The notes: generated by a model from the letters alone, not told the origin. A DNA stretch of 64,000 bases from JACCXG01 sp963785755 (GCA_963785755.1 CAWAXG010000068.1:1-64000); one strand, 5' to 3'; shown: positions 17,201 to 26,568, numbered from the stretch's first letter. A program made the numbers and translations.

Positions 17201-19336
17201 TCAGCGCGTGACTCGGATTCCCGTCGCCACCCGCTGCTCTGCCGTCCCGACCGTGTACGACAGCTCCACGACATAATCGCCGGCGCCGAGCGCGGACAGG
17301 GTCGCATCCGCCGTCAGCCACCGCTGACCGTCGGCGTCGGTCTTGTCGGCAACCTGTACGGGTATCTGCAGCGGCTGTGCCTTGCGATCGAGGAAGCGGC
17401 CGGTGCCGGTGGCCGCGTCGGACGGGATAGGAAGCTCGAGCCGCAGCCGTTCGGTTCGGCTGAAGCGGAAATCCCCGGCCGGAAGCACGCGGTTGCCCGT
17501 CGAAGGTCCGCGGCGGAACAACAACGCTCTCTGCGCGGCGCGATCCTGCTCCACTCGAGCCGCGTCCGTGATCGGGGTCGTCACCGCCGGCGACGTCAGG
17601 CGCGCGCGGACGTTGATGGCGTCGTTGAGGGTCTGGACGGGCACTTTCACGAGGAATGTGCGCTCACCGGGCTTCAGCTCCGCGGTGACGCTGCCATTGG
17701 CGCCGCCGTCCAGGTCAATCGCCGCGCTGCCGCCGGTGGTGAAGTCCCGAGCCGCAGCCGACATCTGCAGCTCGCCGGCGATCCACACCGCGGTGATCTC
17801 TCCCCCCGCTCCACGCACCGGCACCGCGTTGATCGCGAACTGAGAATCCGGGCGGATCCGGTCGAGCGACGCGACCGCCGCATTGGTCGTGCGGACGTTG
17901 TCCGGCACCGGGGCCGCCGCGGCCGTCCGTGATGCATTCACTTCCTCCGCGTTGGCCGCGCGGTACCCGCGTCGCGCGCGCACCTGTACGCCGGGCCGCT
18001 TGACACGGACGGTAATCCGCCGGAAGCCGCCATCGAGCTTCGCATTCGACGAGTAATAGCCGAGGAGGTAATACGAGGTGAGATCGTCCGCGATCTTCCT
18101 GAGCCCCTTGTCGAGATCGTTGCTGTTCACGACCGCCATCCCGTCGGTGTTCTCCGCGAGCGTGCGCAGCGACTCGAGGCGCGTCCGCAGCGACGCCGCA
18201 TCGACGGCCAGCGACGGCGGCTGCCCGGGACCCATGGGGTAATCGAAGACGGCCAGCCCGCGCGGATCGATTGGATAGAAGCTCGCGTTGTTGCGATTAG
18301 CGACGTCCATCAGGAAGCGGAAGTGCTCGTCGTTGTCGATCGACGAGAGATACATCCGCTCCCGGTCGCAGACCGTCGTCGAGACCGGATCGGCCGTCCT
18401 CGCGCGCTCGGCGCCGACCCGGAGCTTGCCCAAGCCGTCCACGCCGATCGGTTCCTGGCCGGGGATGGGCTCGAACCTGCCAGTCATCGGATCTTGCCGC
18501 AACGTGGTGATCGACGCGTCCGGCTTGTAAAGGACCCAGCCATCGGTGACAGCAAGGATCGCTTTCCGTTCTTCTCTGACCCCGCCCAGGTACTTCACCA
18601 GATCGTGAAGCGCGTCGAGCACCATCCGCTCACGTCGGCGGGCCTTCATCGCTTCGACGAGGCCCTTCTGTTCGAGGTTGGGGAAACACTGCTCGTATTC
18701 GATCTCACGCTGATCCATCGGCACGATCGAGTGGCGCACGCCCCACGTCCACTTGTCGCGAAGCATGTCGGCGATGACCTCGGTCTTGCGGCCGAACGTG
18801 ATCTGCGCGGCGGACATCTCCGGCGTCATCACCGCAATCAGATCGTCGGGGCCGAGAATGCGATCGATCAGCCGGATGAGCGGCTCCTTGATCGCGTGTG
18901 AACCCTCGACGGCGACGTGGGGAACGTCGAGAAAGATCACGAAGACGCGATTGCGCGGATTGCCAGCCATGGCCTCGCCGCCGCGGACCGAGTTGGCCTC
19001 GGCGCGCAGGCTCTGCGGACCGGCGGGGCTGATGACGACGTGCTCGAAGGCCTGGATGGACTGCCGTCCGCCGTCCTCGAGCAGCTCGAACTCTTCCGCT
19101 CGAAGATCCTGAACCGGCACGCCATCTTTGGTCGGATAGACGTCGACGCGAACGTAGTTCGCTTCCGTCCGGAACCTGGGTGGCTGCGAGGGCTGCGGTT
19201 GCTCCTGCTGCGGGGGCGGGGCCGGCTGGCTCGGCGGCGCGGACGGCTGTTGCGCGTCAGGCCTCTGGGCGGACAGCAGGACCAGAAGCGAGGCGAGGCA
19301 GAGCGCTGCCGTGGACCGGGTGAATGAGTGCGACAC
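17201..19336 (-). CDS. VWFA-related secreted protein (acidobacterial type)
   Basis: About 711 residues if started at GTG 19336, which has a GGGAGG ribosome binding site and opens directly into a signal peptide (STAALCLASLLVLLSAQ). The longer open frame upstream lacks these. A Pro/Gln-rich linker (residues 30-55) precedes the domain opening RTEANYVRVDVYPTKDGVPV and LRAEEFELLEDG, the hallmark of VWFA-related Acidobacteria proteins. A Rossmann-like VWA core follows, with VFVIFLDVPHVA as its first strand. A GYYSSNAKLDGGFRRI block lies near residue 420, followed by a beta-rich C-terminal region. Likely periplasmic and adhesion- or complex-forming; no specific role known. Confidence 0.85.
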   Translation of the reverse strand: MSHSFTRSTAALCLASLLVLLSAQRPDAQQPSAPPSQPAPPPQQEQPQPSQPPRFRTEANYVRVDVYPTKDGVPVQDLRAEEFELLEDGGRQSIQAFEHVVISPAGPQSLRAEANSVRGGEAMAGNPRNRVFVIFLDVPHVAVEGSHAIKEPLIRLIDRILGPDDLIAVMTPEMSAAQITFGRKTEVIADMLRDKWTWGVRHSIVPMDQREIEYEQCFPNLEQKGLVEAMKARRRERMVLDALHDLVKYLGGVREERKAILAVTDGWVLYKPDASITTLRQDPMTGRFEPIPGQEPIGVDGLGKLRVGAERARTADPVSTTVCDRERMYLSSIDNDEHFRFLMDVANRNNASFYPIDPRGLAVFDYPMGPGQPPSLAVDAASLRTRLESLRTLAENTDGMAVVNSNDLDKGLRKIADDLTSYYLLGYYSSNAKLDGGFRRITVRVKRPGVQVRARRGYRAANAEEVNASRTAAAAPVPDNVRTTNAAVASLDRIRPDSQFAINAVPVRGAGGEITAVWIAGELQMSAAARDFTTGGSAAIDLDGGANGSVTAELKPGERTFLVKVPVQTLNDAINVRARLTSPAVTTPITDAARVEQDRAAQRALLFRRGPSTGNRVLPAGDFRFSRTERLRLELPIPSDAATGTGRFLDRKAQPLQIPVQVADKTDADGQRWLTADATLSALGAGDYVVELSYTVGTAEQRVATGIRVTR

Positions 19337-19386
19337 AGGGGCCTCCCTCGCGCAGGCGTGGTCTCCGCTGGCAGGGTCAGTGTACG

Positions 19387-19573
19387 TCAGGCTGCGGAGG
19401 ATGGAGAGCGTTCGTGAGGACTTTCGCGCCAGCCGTGCTCTTTCAGACGGTCGCCGTACGCCGTCGCCCACTTGAGCGCGGTGTACTCGTCAGTGAAACG
19501 CTCGGTGATGACGAGGTCATGGTCCTGAAGCACGTGTACTTCGATGGGGGCCGATTGAGGGAATAGGACGCAT
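19387..19573 (-). CDS. Small hypothetical protein, about 61 residues (one-base shift)
   Basis: A clear protein-like stretch reads IEVHVLQDHDLVITERF, then EYTALKWATAYGDRLKEHGW, and stops at TGA 19387. It has no start codon in its own frame. If the run of five C at 19543-19552 is shortened by one base, the frame joins ATG 19573, giving a complete protein beginning MRPIPSIGP. The pattern (short beta hairpin, then an amphipathic helix containing WATAYGDRLKEHGW) recalls small uncharacterised acidobacterial proteins. Function unknown. It lies just upstream of the VWFA-related gene on the same strand. Confidence 0.45.
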
Positions 19574-19805
19574 CGGACGTCGCAGCTGCGACGCCGGAGA
19601 CACCACAGCAGACGTGCGCCGGGCTCGACGGTATAGGTACATCACGGGGTTCGACGCGCTCCCTTCTAATCGCTCGCGCCCAACCAGGACCATTTAACTG
19701 GGGATTTAGAAGCACTCTAGTGACGTTCAGCTGGAAAATCAAGCTCAACCTTGGACCCGCTTTCACAGAACTGCCGAGGACGGCACGCGCATTGAACCCG
19801 CCAGA

Positions 19806-19838
19806 GGCCTTGACCGGCTCGACGTTTCGGTCAAGGCC
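19806..19838. other. Stem-loop in the 300-bp gap before copA
   Basis: GGCCTTGACCG and its exact complement are separated by 11 bases, giving an 11-bp stem. It lies in the gene-free stretch 19574-19875, downstream of copA on its strand. It may be part of a termination region or a small repeat. I see no gene or other signal in that stretch. Confidence 0.4.
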
Positions 19839-19875
19839 GTCCGCGCGTCAGCGCGGCGTTATCAAAGAATGCGAC

Positions 19876-19898
19876 CTAGCGAGGCGGAGCCTCGCTAG
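19876..19898 (-). terminator. Terminator-like hairpin at the end of copA
   Basis: A perfect 10-bp inverted repeat, CTAGCGAGGC-GGA-GCCTCGCTAG, covers the last codon region and stop of copA (TAG at 19895-19897). No T-run follows on the copA strand. The position at the operon end suggests transcription termination or 3'-end protection. Confidence 0.5.
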
Positions 19899-22423
19899 AG
19901 CTCGACTCGCCGCAGCCGAAGCGCGTTGCCGATGACCGAGACCGAGCTCAGCGTCATCGCCGCGCTCGCCCAGATCGGGCTGACCAGCATTCCGAAGAAG
20001 GGGTACAGCACTCCTGCCGCGACCGGCACACCCACTGCGTTGTAGACGAACGCCAGAAACAGGTTCTGCCGGATATTCCGCAACGTCACCCGGCTCAACC
20101 GGCGGGCGCGGACGATGCCTCTGAGATCGCCTTTCACCAGGGTCAGGCCGGCGCTCTCGATCGCGACGTCCGTACCGGTGCCCATCGCAATGCCGACGTC
20201 CGCCTGCGCCAGAGCAGGAGCGTCGTTGATCCCGTCCCCTGCCATCGCGACCACGTGTCCGTCGCGCTGCAGCCGCATGACCACTTCGCGCTTCTGGTCC
20301 GGCAGGACTTCCGCGATGACCTCGTCGATCCCGAGCTTTGCGCTGACCGCGTTCGCCGTCGTGCGGCTGTCGCCCGTTACCATGACGATGCGGAGGCCCT
20401 CCGAATGAAGCATCTGAATGGCCTCGGCCGCCGATGGTTTGACGGGATCCGCTACTGCGATGGTGCCCGCCAGTTGCCGATCGACCGCCACGAAGACCAC
20501 GGTCTCACCCTGCGACCGCCGTGCCTCGACCTCGGACGTCAGCACTGCCGCATCGAAGCCGCGCTCTGTCATCAGGGCAAGATTACCGAGCAGCACGCGG
20601 TGCTGTTCTACGGTGCCTTCGACCCCGAGACCGGTCATCGAGGTGAACTCCGTGACGGCCGGCAGCGTCAGGTCCCGTGCTCGGGCGCCCAGCACGATCG
20701 CCGCAGCAAGCGGGTGCTCGCTCGCCTGCTCGAGCGCCGCCGCGAGCTTCAGGACCTCGTCTTCGCGGAATCGGGGCAACGCGGTGACCTGCGACAGCCT
20801 TGGCCTTCCCTCCGTCAACGTTCCCGTCTTGTCGACGATGAGCGTATCGACGCTCTCGAAACGCTCGAGTGCCTCGGCGTTCTTGACCAGCACACCGGCC
20901 GCGGCGCCCCTGCCCGTCCCCACCATGATCGCCATCGGCGTGGCGAGGCCGAGTGCGCACGGACAGGCGATGATCAGGACGGCGATCGCGCTCAACAGCG
21001 CATGGGCCAGGCGTGGTTCCGGGCCCCAGACAGCCCACGCCGCCGCGGCCAGGAGCGCGATAATGACGACGGCAGGGACGAAATACGACGAGACGACATC
21101 GGCGAGGCGCTGGATCGGGGCGCGAGTGCGCTGCGCCTCGCTCACCATCCGTACGATCTGCGCGAGCAGCGTGTCGGCGCCGACGCGTTCGGCTCGAATC
21201 GTGAGGCTGCCGGTGCCGTTGATGGTTCCGCCGGTGACGGCAGAACCCGGCTCCTTCTCGACTGGCAGCGGCTCCCCCGTCACCATCGATTCGTCCACCG
21301 AGCTGCGGCCTTCGATCACGCGGCCATCCACCGGAACCTTTTCGCCCGGCCGCACGCGGATGATGTCCCCAGGCAGCACAGCCGCGACCGGCACGTCGAT
21401 CTCATGGCCGTCGCGAATCACGCGCGCGGTTTTCGGAGCCAACCCGAGCAGCTGCCGGATTGCCGCGCCGGTGCGGCCTCGCGCGCGCAGCTCGAGCACC
21501 TGACCGAGCAGCACGAGCGCGGTGATCACGACGGCGGTGTCGAAGTACGCTTCGACCACCCCGTGCACTTTGAGCCCTTCGGGAAAGAGCCCGGGCGCAA
21601 CAGTCGCCAGGACGCTGAAGACATAGGCGGCGCCGACACCGAGCGCGATGAGCGTGAACATGTTCGCGCTGCGGTTCCGGATCGACGCCCATCCGCGCTC
21701 GAGCAGCGGCCAGCCCGCGTAGAACACCACGGGCGTGGCAAAGGCGAGCCCGACCCAGTTGGTGACCGCCATGTCGATGCGCCCGCCAAGACCCATCCCG
21801 AAGATCATGTCGCCCATGGCCAGCAGGAACACGGGCAGGCCACACAGCACCGCGATCCACGTCCGCCGGGTCATGTCGACGAGCTCCGGATTCGGCCCCT
21901 CGTCGGCGGTCACGGTCCGCGGTTCCAGCGCCATCCCGCAAATCGGGCAGGCTCCCGGAGCGTCGCGAACAATGTCGGGATGCATCGGGCAGGTGTATTC
22001 CACGCGCGCGGCCGGCACCGTCGAGAGGTCGGGTTCGAGCGCCATCCCGCACTTCGGGCAGGAGCCTGGACGATCCTGGCGAACCTCCGGGTCCATCGGG
22101 CAGAAGTACTGCGTCGTCTTCGGGTGTGGAGACGCCGGCGGCCGTACGTGAGCACTCGGGGCCGCCGCGGGGCCGCGCTTCACGAAGCTCACTGGCGCCG
22201 CTGCCGGCTGATTCGCCGGCTCGCCATCGCAACAGGATGCGTTCGCGTTTGCCTTCTTGTTCAAGAAGGCTTCCGGGTCCGCCGTGAATCGCTTCACGCA
22301 CGACGTGCTGCAGAAGTAATAGGTCCGGCCACCATGCTCGACCTGCCCGGCGGCGCGCGCCGGATCGACGGTCATGCCACAGACGGGATCGATGGTGGCT
22401 TCGGTCGTAGTCATTAGAGTCAT
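19895..22423 (-). CDS. copA: Copper-translocating P1B-type ATPase with YHS and metal-binding domains
   Basis: 842 residues from ATG 22423. Residues 10-55 are a YHS metal-binding domain (DPVCGMTVD with a CSTSC pair). Residues 105-168 hold two heavy-metal-binding zinc-ribbon-like units (CPMDP...CPKCGM and CPMHP...CPICGM). Eight membrane helices surround the CPC ion site (Cys487-Pro-Cys489). The phosphorylation motif DKTGTLTEG has Asp531; TGEP (382-385), SEHPLAAAI and GDGINDAPAL are all present, and the end carries the SS-x-S-V helix typical of Cu(I) pumps. The enzyme exports Cu(I) from the cytoplasm using ATP. It overlaps cueR by ATGA, implying translational coupling. Confidence 0.95.
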   Translation of the reverse strand: MTLMTTTEATIDPVCGMTVDPARAAGQVEHGGRTYYFCSTSCVKRFTADPEAFLNKKANANASCCDGEPANQPAAAPVSFVKRGPAAAPSAHVRPPASPHPKTTQYFCPMDPEVRQDRPGSCPKCGMALEPDLSTVPAARVEYTCPMHPDIVRDAPGACPICGMALEPRTVTADEGPNPELVDMTRRTWIAVLCGLPVFLLAMGDMIFGMGLGGRIDMAVTNWVGLAFATPVVFYAGWPLLERGWASIRNRSANMFTLIALGVGAAYVFSVLATVAPGLFPEGLKVHGVVEAYFDTAVVITALVLLGQVLELRARGRTGAAIRQLLGLAPKTARVIRDGHEIDVPVAAVLPGDIIRVRPGEKVPVDGRVIEGRSSVDESMVTGEPLPVEKEPGSAVTGGTINGTGSLTIRAERVGADTLLAQIVRMVSEAQRTRAPIQRLADVVSSYFVPAVVIIALLAAAAWAVWGPEPRLAHALLSAIAVLIIACPCALGLATPMAIMVGTGRGAAAGVLVKNAEALERFESVDTLIVDKTGTLTEGRPRLSQVTALPRFREDEVLKLAAALEQASEHPLAAAIVLGARARDLTLPAVTEFTSMTGLGVEGTVEQHRVLLGNLALMTERGFDAAVLTSEVEARRSQGETVVFVAVDRQLAGTIAVADPVKPSAAEAIQMLHSEGLRIVMVTGDSRTTANAVSAKLGIDEVIAEVLPDQKREVVMRLQRDGHVVAMAGDGINDAPALAQADVGIAMGTGTDVAIESAGLTLVKGDLRGIVRARRLSRVTLRNIRQNLFLAFVYNAVGVPVAAGVLYPFFGMLVSPIWASAAMTLSSVSVIGNALRLRRVEL

Positions 22424-22878
22424 CCCTGGCGCGGCGATGGGGCCGCCAGATCTTCGAGGATCGGGCATTCGGGCCTCGTATCCCCGTGGCAGTCCTTGAC
22501 GAGCCGTTCGAGCGTCCGCCGCATGCCCTGCAGCTCGCCGATCTTTTCGTCGAGCTCCGCGATGTGCTGCTGCGCGATCCGGCGGACCTCGCCGCTCGTC
22601 CGGCGGCGGTTGTGCCAGAGCCCGAGCAGCTGCTCGATCTGCTTGATGGAGAACCCCAGGTCGCGCGCCCGCCTGACGAAGGCGAGCGTATGCACGTCGT
22701 TTTCGTCGTAGATGCGATAGCCGGCGCTCGTGCGCCTCGCTGCCTTCAACAACCCGAGGGACTCGTAGTAGCGGATCATCTTGGCCGAGACGCCCGATTC
22801 GCGCGACGCCTCCCCGATGTTGTAGAACCCCGCGCGGCGGGCGTCGGCAAGCTCCAGCGTGGCACCTGGTCGGTTCAT
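22420..22878 (-). CDS. cueR: CueR-like copper-responsive MerR regulator
   Basis: 152 residues. The N-terminal winged helix begins FYNIGEASRESGVSAKMIRY, followed by the YYESLGLL and R-x-AGYRIYDENDV segments of the MerR family. A dimerisation coiled coil leads to a C-terminal metal loop with Cys130 and Cys138 (CHGDTRPEC), the spacing used by CueR for Cu(I). The ribosome binding site GGAGAA precedes ATG 22878. The stop overlaps the copA start by one ATGA. Divergent from a BNR protein gene. The promoter immediately upstream has CueR architecture, so the operon is expected to be autoregulated and copper-induced. Confidence 0.93.
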   Translation of the reverse strand: MNRPGATLELADARRAGFYNIGEASRESGVSAKMIRYYESLGLLKAARRTSAGYRIYDENDVHTLAFVRRARDLGFSIKQIEQLLGLWHNRRRTSGEVRRIAQQHIAELDEKIGELQGMRRTLERLVKDCHGDTRPECPILEDLAAPSPRQG

Positions 22879-22899
22879 CGGGTCGTTTCTCCTGCACCC

Positions 22900-22930
22900 A
22901 TTGTCAACCTTCCCACCATGGGAGGGTCAA
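22900..22930 (-). promoter_or_regulatory. CueR-type promoter/operator for cueR-copA
   Basis: On the minus strand a -35 element TTGACC and a -10-like GACAAT are separated by 19 bp, the lengthened spacer typical of MerR-regulated promoters. Between them lies the dyad CCTCCCATGGTGGGAAGG, which matches the CueR box pattern. The -10 ends about 20 bp before the cueR start. Copper-loaded CueR would realign the elements and activate transcription. Confidence 0.8.
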
Positions 22931-22986
22931 GCCCGCCCCCCGGACCGCGCTCGTGCCGCGCATTCCCGCGCGCTATGATCACGGCC

Positions 22987-24210
22987 ATGCGAACTGTCCT
23001 GCTGGCGCTCGGCCTGGTAAGCACGATCATCGGGCAGCAAGCCGTTCCCCGTCCGTGGACCGTAGCGCCGCGCGCGCTCGCCTCCCCGGCGGGGGCCGAT
23101 AGTGCCCAGCCGCAGATGACGGTATCGAACCGGGGCGTCCTCCTCAGCTGGATTGAGCGGAGCGAGGGACGCGCGTCCCTCAGGTTCGCGGAACGGACGG
23201 CTGACGGCTGGACCTCCGCCCGCACCGTGGCCTCGGGCACGGACTGGTTCGTGAACTGGGCGGACGTGCCGTCTGTCGTGCGTCTGGACGATCGCACCCT
23301 CGCGGCGCACTGGCTGCAGAAGAGCGGGCCCGGCACCTATGCCTATGACGTGCGCCTCTGGTACTCGACCGACGACGGGAAAACGTGGTCGCCGTCGGTC
23401 GTGCCCCACAGCGACGGCACCAGCACCGAGCATGGCTTCGCGTCGCTCTTTCCGATGCCGGGCACCGGCGGCGGCCTGGGTCTCGTCTGGCTCGATGGCC
23501 GGGCAATGAAGGGCGGCCATGGCGGCCATGGCGGCAACGACAGCGGAGACATGTCCCTGCGATTCGGGGCGTTCGATCGGCAGTGGGCGCAGAAAGCCGA
23601 AGCGGCGATCGACACTCGCGTCTGCGAATGCTGTCCGACCACCGCGGCGATGACGGCCGACGGTCCGATCGTGGCGTATCGCAACCGCGGCGACGATGAA
23701 ACGCGCGACATCTTCGTGACGCGACTCGAGAACGGCAAGTGGTCCGAACCGGTGGCGGCGCATCAGGACGCCTGGCGGATCAACGCGTGCCCGGTCAACG
23801 GACCGATGCTGAGCGCGCAAGGACGAACGGTGGTACTGGCGTGGTTCACGTCGCACAACGACGAGCCGCACGCCTTCGCGGCGTTCTCGAGCGACGCCGG
23901 CCGCACGTTCCGCGCTCCGATCCGGCTCGACGACGCCGTGTCGAGCGGCCGCGTGGACGTCGACCTTCTTGCCGACGGCTCGGCGGTCGCGATGTACATC
24001 GAGCATGCGGACCGCAAGCCGCGGGTGAGCATCCGCCGCCTCGAGCCGTCAGGCGCGCGCTCGCAGCCGGTCACGGTCGCCACCATCGAGGACGGCCGTA
24101 CCAGTGGATATCCGCGGATGGCGCGGTACCGTGACGAGATGGTGTTCGCGTGGACCGAGCGGGAGGGCACGCCGCGGGTGAAAACCGCGGTGGCGACGGT
24201 CGATCGCTGA
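22987..24210 (+). CDS. Secreted BNR/sialidase-fold protein with CECC and His-rich motifs
   Basis: 407 residues from ATG 22987; an in-frame ATG at 22975 is an alternative. A signal peptide (MRTVLLALGLVSTIIGQQ) is followed by six or so BNR-like blades, for example LWYSTDDGKTWSPSVVPHSD, and FSSDAGRTFRAPIRLDD. Two metal-ligand-like motifs stand out: GGHGGHGG near residue 180 and RVCECCPTTAAM near 215. The gene is divergent from cueR-copA with about 100 bp between starts. Proteins of this type are often labelled exo-sialidases without evidence; metal binding or a copper link is possible here but inferred from context only. Confidence 0.75.
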   Translation: MRTVLLALGLVSTIIGQQAVPRPWTVAPRALASPAGADSAQPQMTVSNRGVLLSWIERSEGRASLRFAERTADGWTSARTVASGTDWFVNWADVPSVVRLDDRTLAAHWLQKSGPGTYAYDVRLWYSTDDGKTWSPSVVPHSDGTSTEHGFASLFPMPGTGGGLGLVWLDGRAMKGGHGGHGGNDSGDMSLRFGAFDRQWAQKAEAAIDTRVCECCPTTAAMTADGPIVAYRNRGDDETRDIFVTRLENGKWSEPVAAHQDAWRINACPVNGPMLSAQGRTVVLAWFTSHNDEPHAFAAFSSDAGRTFRAPIRLDDAVSSGRVDVDLLADGSAVAMYIEHADRKPRVSIRRLEPSGARSQPVTVATIEDGRTSGYPRMARYRDEMVFAWTEREGTPRVKTAVATVDR

Positions 24211-24221
24211 GCGCACAACCG

Positions 24222-25907
24222 ATGAACCGCGGCGTTTATCTGTCGTCGCGCACGGGACCCGAGCACGCGATCGCGTTCGCCCGGGTCGTTCTCGCCTGCG
24301 CGTCCCTGGCGGCCGTCTGGGCCGACCCGGTGGAGCCGATTCGCTTCGCCGAGCTCACCTACACGCTCCACGTCATCTACGTGATGTATTCGGTGGTCCT
24401 GGCGGCGCTGACCCGCGGGCGGACTTCCAGCGAATACCTGCCGATCGTCACTCATGTGGTCGACATCGCGGCGTTTGCGGTGTTCCAGTTCCTGTCGCTG
24501 GGGCCATCCAGCCCCTTCTTCGTCTATTTCATCTTCTCGCTCTTCTGCGCCGCGATCCGGTGGGGCTGGCGCGCGACGCTGTGGAACGCGGCGGTCGTGG
24601 TCGGTGCCTACCTCTTCATGACGTTCTCGATGAGCCGCCGTGTCGGGCCGGTGGAGTTCGAGCTGAATCGCGCCATCATCCGGACGTTCTATCTGATCGT
24701 GTCGGCCGGCCTGCTCGCGTATCTGGGCTTGTACGAACAGCGGCTGCGCGACGAGATCGAGCGCCTCGCGCGATGGCCGTCGACCGCTGGGCTCGACGTC
24801 GAACACGCGTCGGAGCGGATCGTCCGTCACGCCGCCCGCATCATGGGTGCGGAGCGGGCCCTGCTCGTCTGGACCGCCGGCGACGAGCCAGCCGTGCACG
24901 CCTACGAGTGGTCGAGCCAGGGGGCGACGCTGAGCCGGCATCCACCCGGCACCGAGGACAAGGTCGTGCCGTCCGGTCTCATGGATGCGACGTTCGTCCG
25001 CGAGGGTCCGGTGGGCGGTCCGGCGCCGCTCGTCGTCAGCGGCTCGAAATACCGGCCCGAGGATCACGGCGATCTGCCGTTCACCTCGCTGTTCGGCGGC
25101 ATGCGCCACGTTGTCGGCCTGACCTCCGCGCCGTTCCGAACCGGGCAGGTGACGGGCCGGATCTTTTTCGGCGATCTCGGCGCCCGTGGATCGGAGATCG
25201 TCGCGCTCACCGAAATCGTCGCGCGCGAGATTGGCTCCTCACTGGAACAAGTGCAGGTCGGACAGCAGCTCGCGGAGATCGCGGCCCGCGAGGAACGGAT
25301 TCGCGTCGCGCGCGACCTGCACGACGGCGTGCTGCAGTCGCTGACCGGCATCCGGTTCGAGATCCGCGCCGTCGCCTCGACCCTCGAGGGCCTCTCGGCC
25401 AACGCGCACAGCCGGCTGGTCGCGCTCGAGCGGGCGCTCGCGATCGAGCAGCGTGAGCTGCGGTTGTTCATCGGCGAGCTCGGTCCGCCGCGACCCTCGC
25501 CGGTGGGTGACACGCTCGCCAGCCGGCTCGAAGCGCTCGACGAGCGCATCGCCCTGCAATGGAAAGTGCCGGTCACGATCCAGGTCGCCAAAGACGTCGC
25601 GCTGGTGCCTGACGCGCTCCGGGAAGCCGTGCCGCTCATGGTGCACGAAGCGGTCGTCAATGCCCTCAAGCATGCCGAGCCCTCCCGCGTCGCGGTGACG
25701 GTGGAAAAGTCCGACGGCCAGATCCGCGTCGTCGTGGCCGATGACGGGCGCGGCTTCCCGTTCAAGGGCCGGTACGAGCACAGCGCGCTCGTGGAGATGT
25801 CCCAGGGACCGCGGAGCCTGCTGGATCGGGTCACTTCGCTCGGGGGCCAGCTGACGATCGACTCGTCAACCGCGGGAGCGCGCGTAGAAATGCGGCTCTC
25901 GCTGTAG
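24222..25907 (+). CDS. NarL-type sensor histidine kinase
   Basis: 561 residues from ATG 24222. Residues 18-170 carry four to six membrane helices, followed by a GAF-like region (190-345). The HisKA_3 dimerisation helix reads ARDLHDGVLQSL with phospho-acceptor His367. The ATPase domain shows an N-box (VHEAVVNALKHAE) and a G-box (DDGRGFPF). It starts 11 bp after the BNR protein gene and ends 9 bp before a response regulator gene, so the three genes probably form one transcript. The signal is unknown; the membrane region could sense redox or lipid state. The protein is intact. Confidence 0.92.
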   Translation: MNRGVYLSSRTGPEHAIAFARVVLACASLAAVWADPVEPIRFAELTYTLHVIYVMYSVVLAALTRGRTSSEYLPIVTHVVDIAAFAVFQFLSLGPSSPFFVYFIFSLFCAAIRWGWRATLWNAAVVVGAYLFMTFSMSRRVGPVEFELNRAIIRTFYLIVSAGLLAYLGLYEQRLRDEIERLARWPSTAGLDVEHASERIVRHAARIMGAERALLVWTAGDEPAVHAYEWSSQGATLSRHPPGTEDKVVPSGLMDATFVREGPVGGPAPLVVSGSKYRPEDHGDLPFTSLFGGMRHVVGLTSAPFRTGQVTGRIFFGDLGARGSEIVALTEIVAREIGSSLEQVQVGQQLAEIAAREERIRVARDLHDGVLQSLTGIRFEIRAVASTLEGLSANAHSRLVALERALAIEQRELRLFIGELGPPRPSPVGDTLASRLEALDERIALQWKVPVTIQVAKDVALVPDALREAVPLMVHEAVVNALKHAEPSRVAVTVEKSDGQIRVVVADDGRGFPFKGRYEHSALVEMSQGPRSLLDRVTSLGGQLTIDSSTAGARVEMRLSL

Positions 25908-25916
25908 CATTGACGC

Positions 25917-26555
25917 GTGGCGATTCGAGTCATCCTGGTTGACGACCATCCCATCGTGCTGAGCGGCCTCCGGCAGCTGTTCGAGAGCTCGCCCGATTTC
26001 GCGGTTGTCGGCTCCTGCTCCCACGGCGAGCAGGCGCTCCAGACGCTGCGGAGCCAGGAGGCGGACGTGGTCCTTCTCGATCTGCGCATGCCTGGGCTCA
26101 CCGGGCTCGATGTCCTGAAAAAACTAGGAGAATCGCCCGCCACCTGCCGGCCCGTTCTCCTGACCGCGGCAATCTCCGACGAGGACGTCATCGAAGCCAT
26201 GCGCCTCGGCGCGCAGGGAGTGGTGCTCAAGGAATCGTCGCCCGAGACGCTGCTCGAGTGCGTTCGCAAGGTCCATCAGGGGGAGCAGTGGCTGGATCGG
26301 GAAACCATGTCGCGGGCGTTCGGCCGGGTCATGCGCAAGGAGACGGCCGCCCGCGAGACCAGCCGGATCCTGACCCCTCGTGAAACCGAGGTCGCCCAGA
26401 TGGTCGCGCAAGGCCTGAGGAACAAGGCCATCGCCGAGCGGCTCTCCATCTCGGAAGGCACCGTCAAGATCCACCTCCACAACATCTACGAAAAGGTGAA
26501 GGTCAACGGCCGGCTCGAGCTCGTGCTCTGGGTGCAGGAGCGCGGCCTGGTCTAG
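25917..26555 (+). CDS. NarL/FixJ-family response regulator
   Basis: 212 residues with a GTG start at 25917. The receiver domain has the acidic pair Asp9-Asp10, phospho-acceptor Asp55 (LLDLRMPG) and Lys105. A LuxR-type helix-turn-helix occupies about residues 148-205 (TPRETEVAQMVAQGLRNKAI, then SEGTVKIHLHNIY). It directly follows its cognate kinase gene. It likely activates or represses nearby transcription units; no binding site was identified. It converges with the Hsp70 operon, leaving only 13 bp between the stop codons. Confidence 0.93.
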   Translation: MAIRVILVDDHPIVLSGLRQLFESSPDFAVVGSCSHGEQALQTLRSQEADVVLLDLRMPGLTGLDVLKKLGESPATCRPVLLTAAISDEDVIEAMRLGAQGVVLKESSPETLLECVRKVHQGEQWLDRETMSRAFGRVMRKETAARETSRILTPRETEVAQMVAQGLRNKAIAERLSISEGTVKIHLHNIYEKVKVNGRLELVLWVQERGLV

Positions 26556-26568
26556 CCGGAGGAGGCCG

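Noticed and set aside
20255..22417. Plus-strand open frame of 720 codons
   Set aside because: Antisense shadow of copA with a His/Arg-rich composition and no recognisable domain.
22987..24210. Sialidase activity for the BNR proteins (also 9553-10571)
   Set aside because: BNR blades alone do not show the full sialidase catalytic set (arginine triad, Tyr/Glu pair), so only the fold is claimed.
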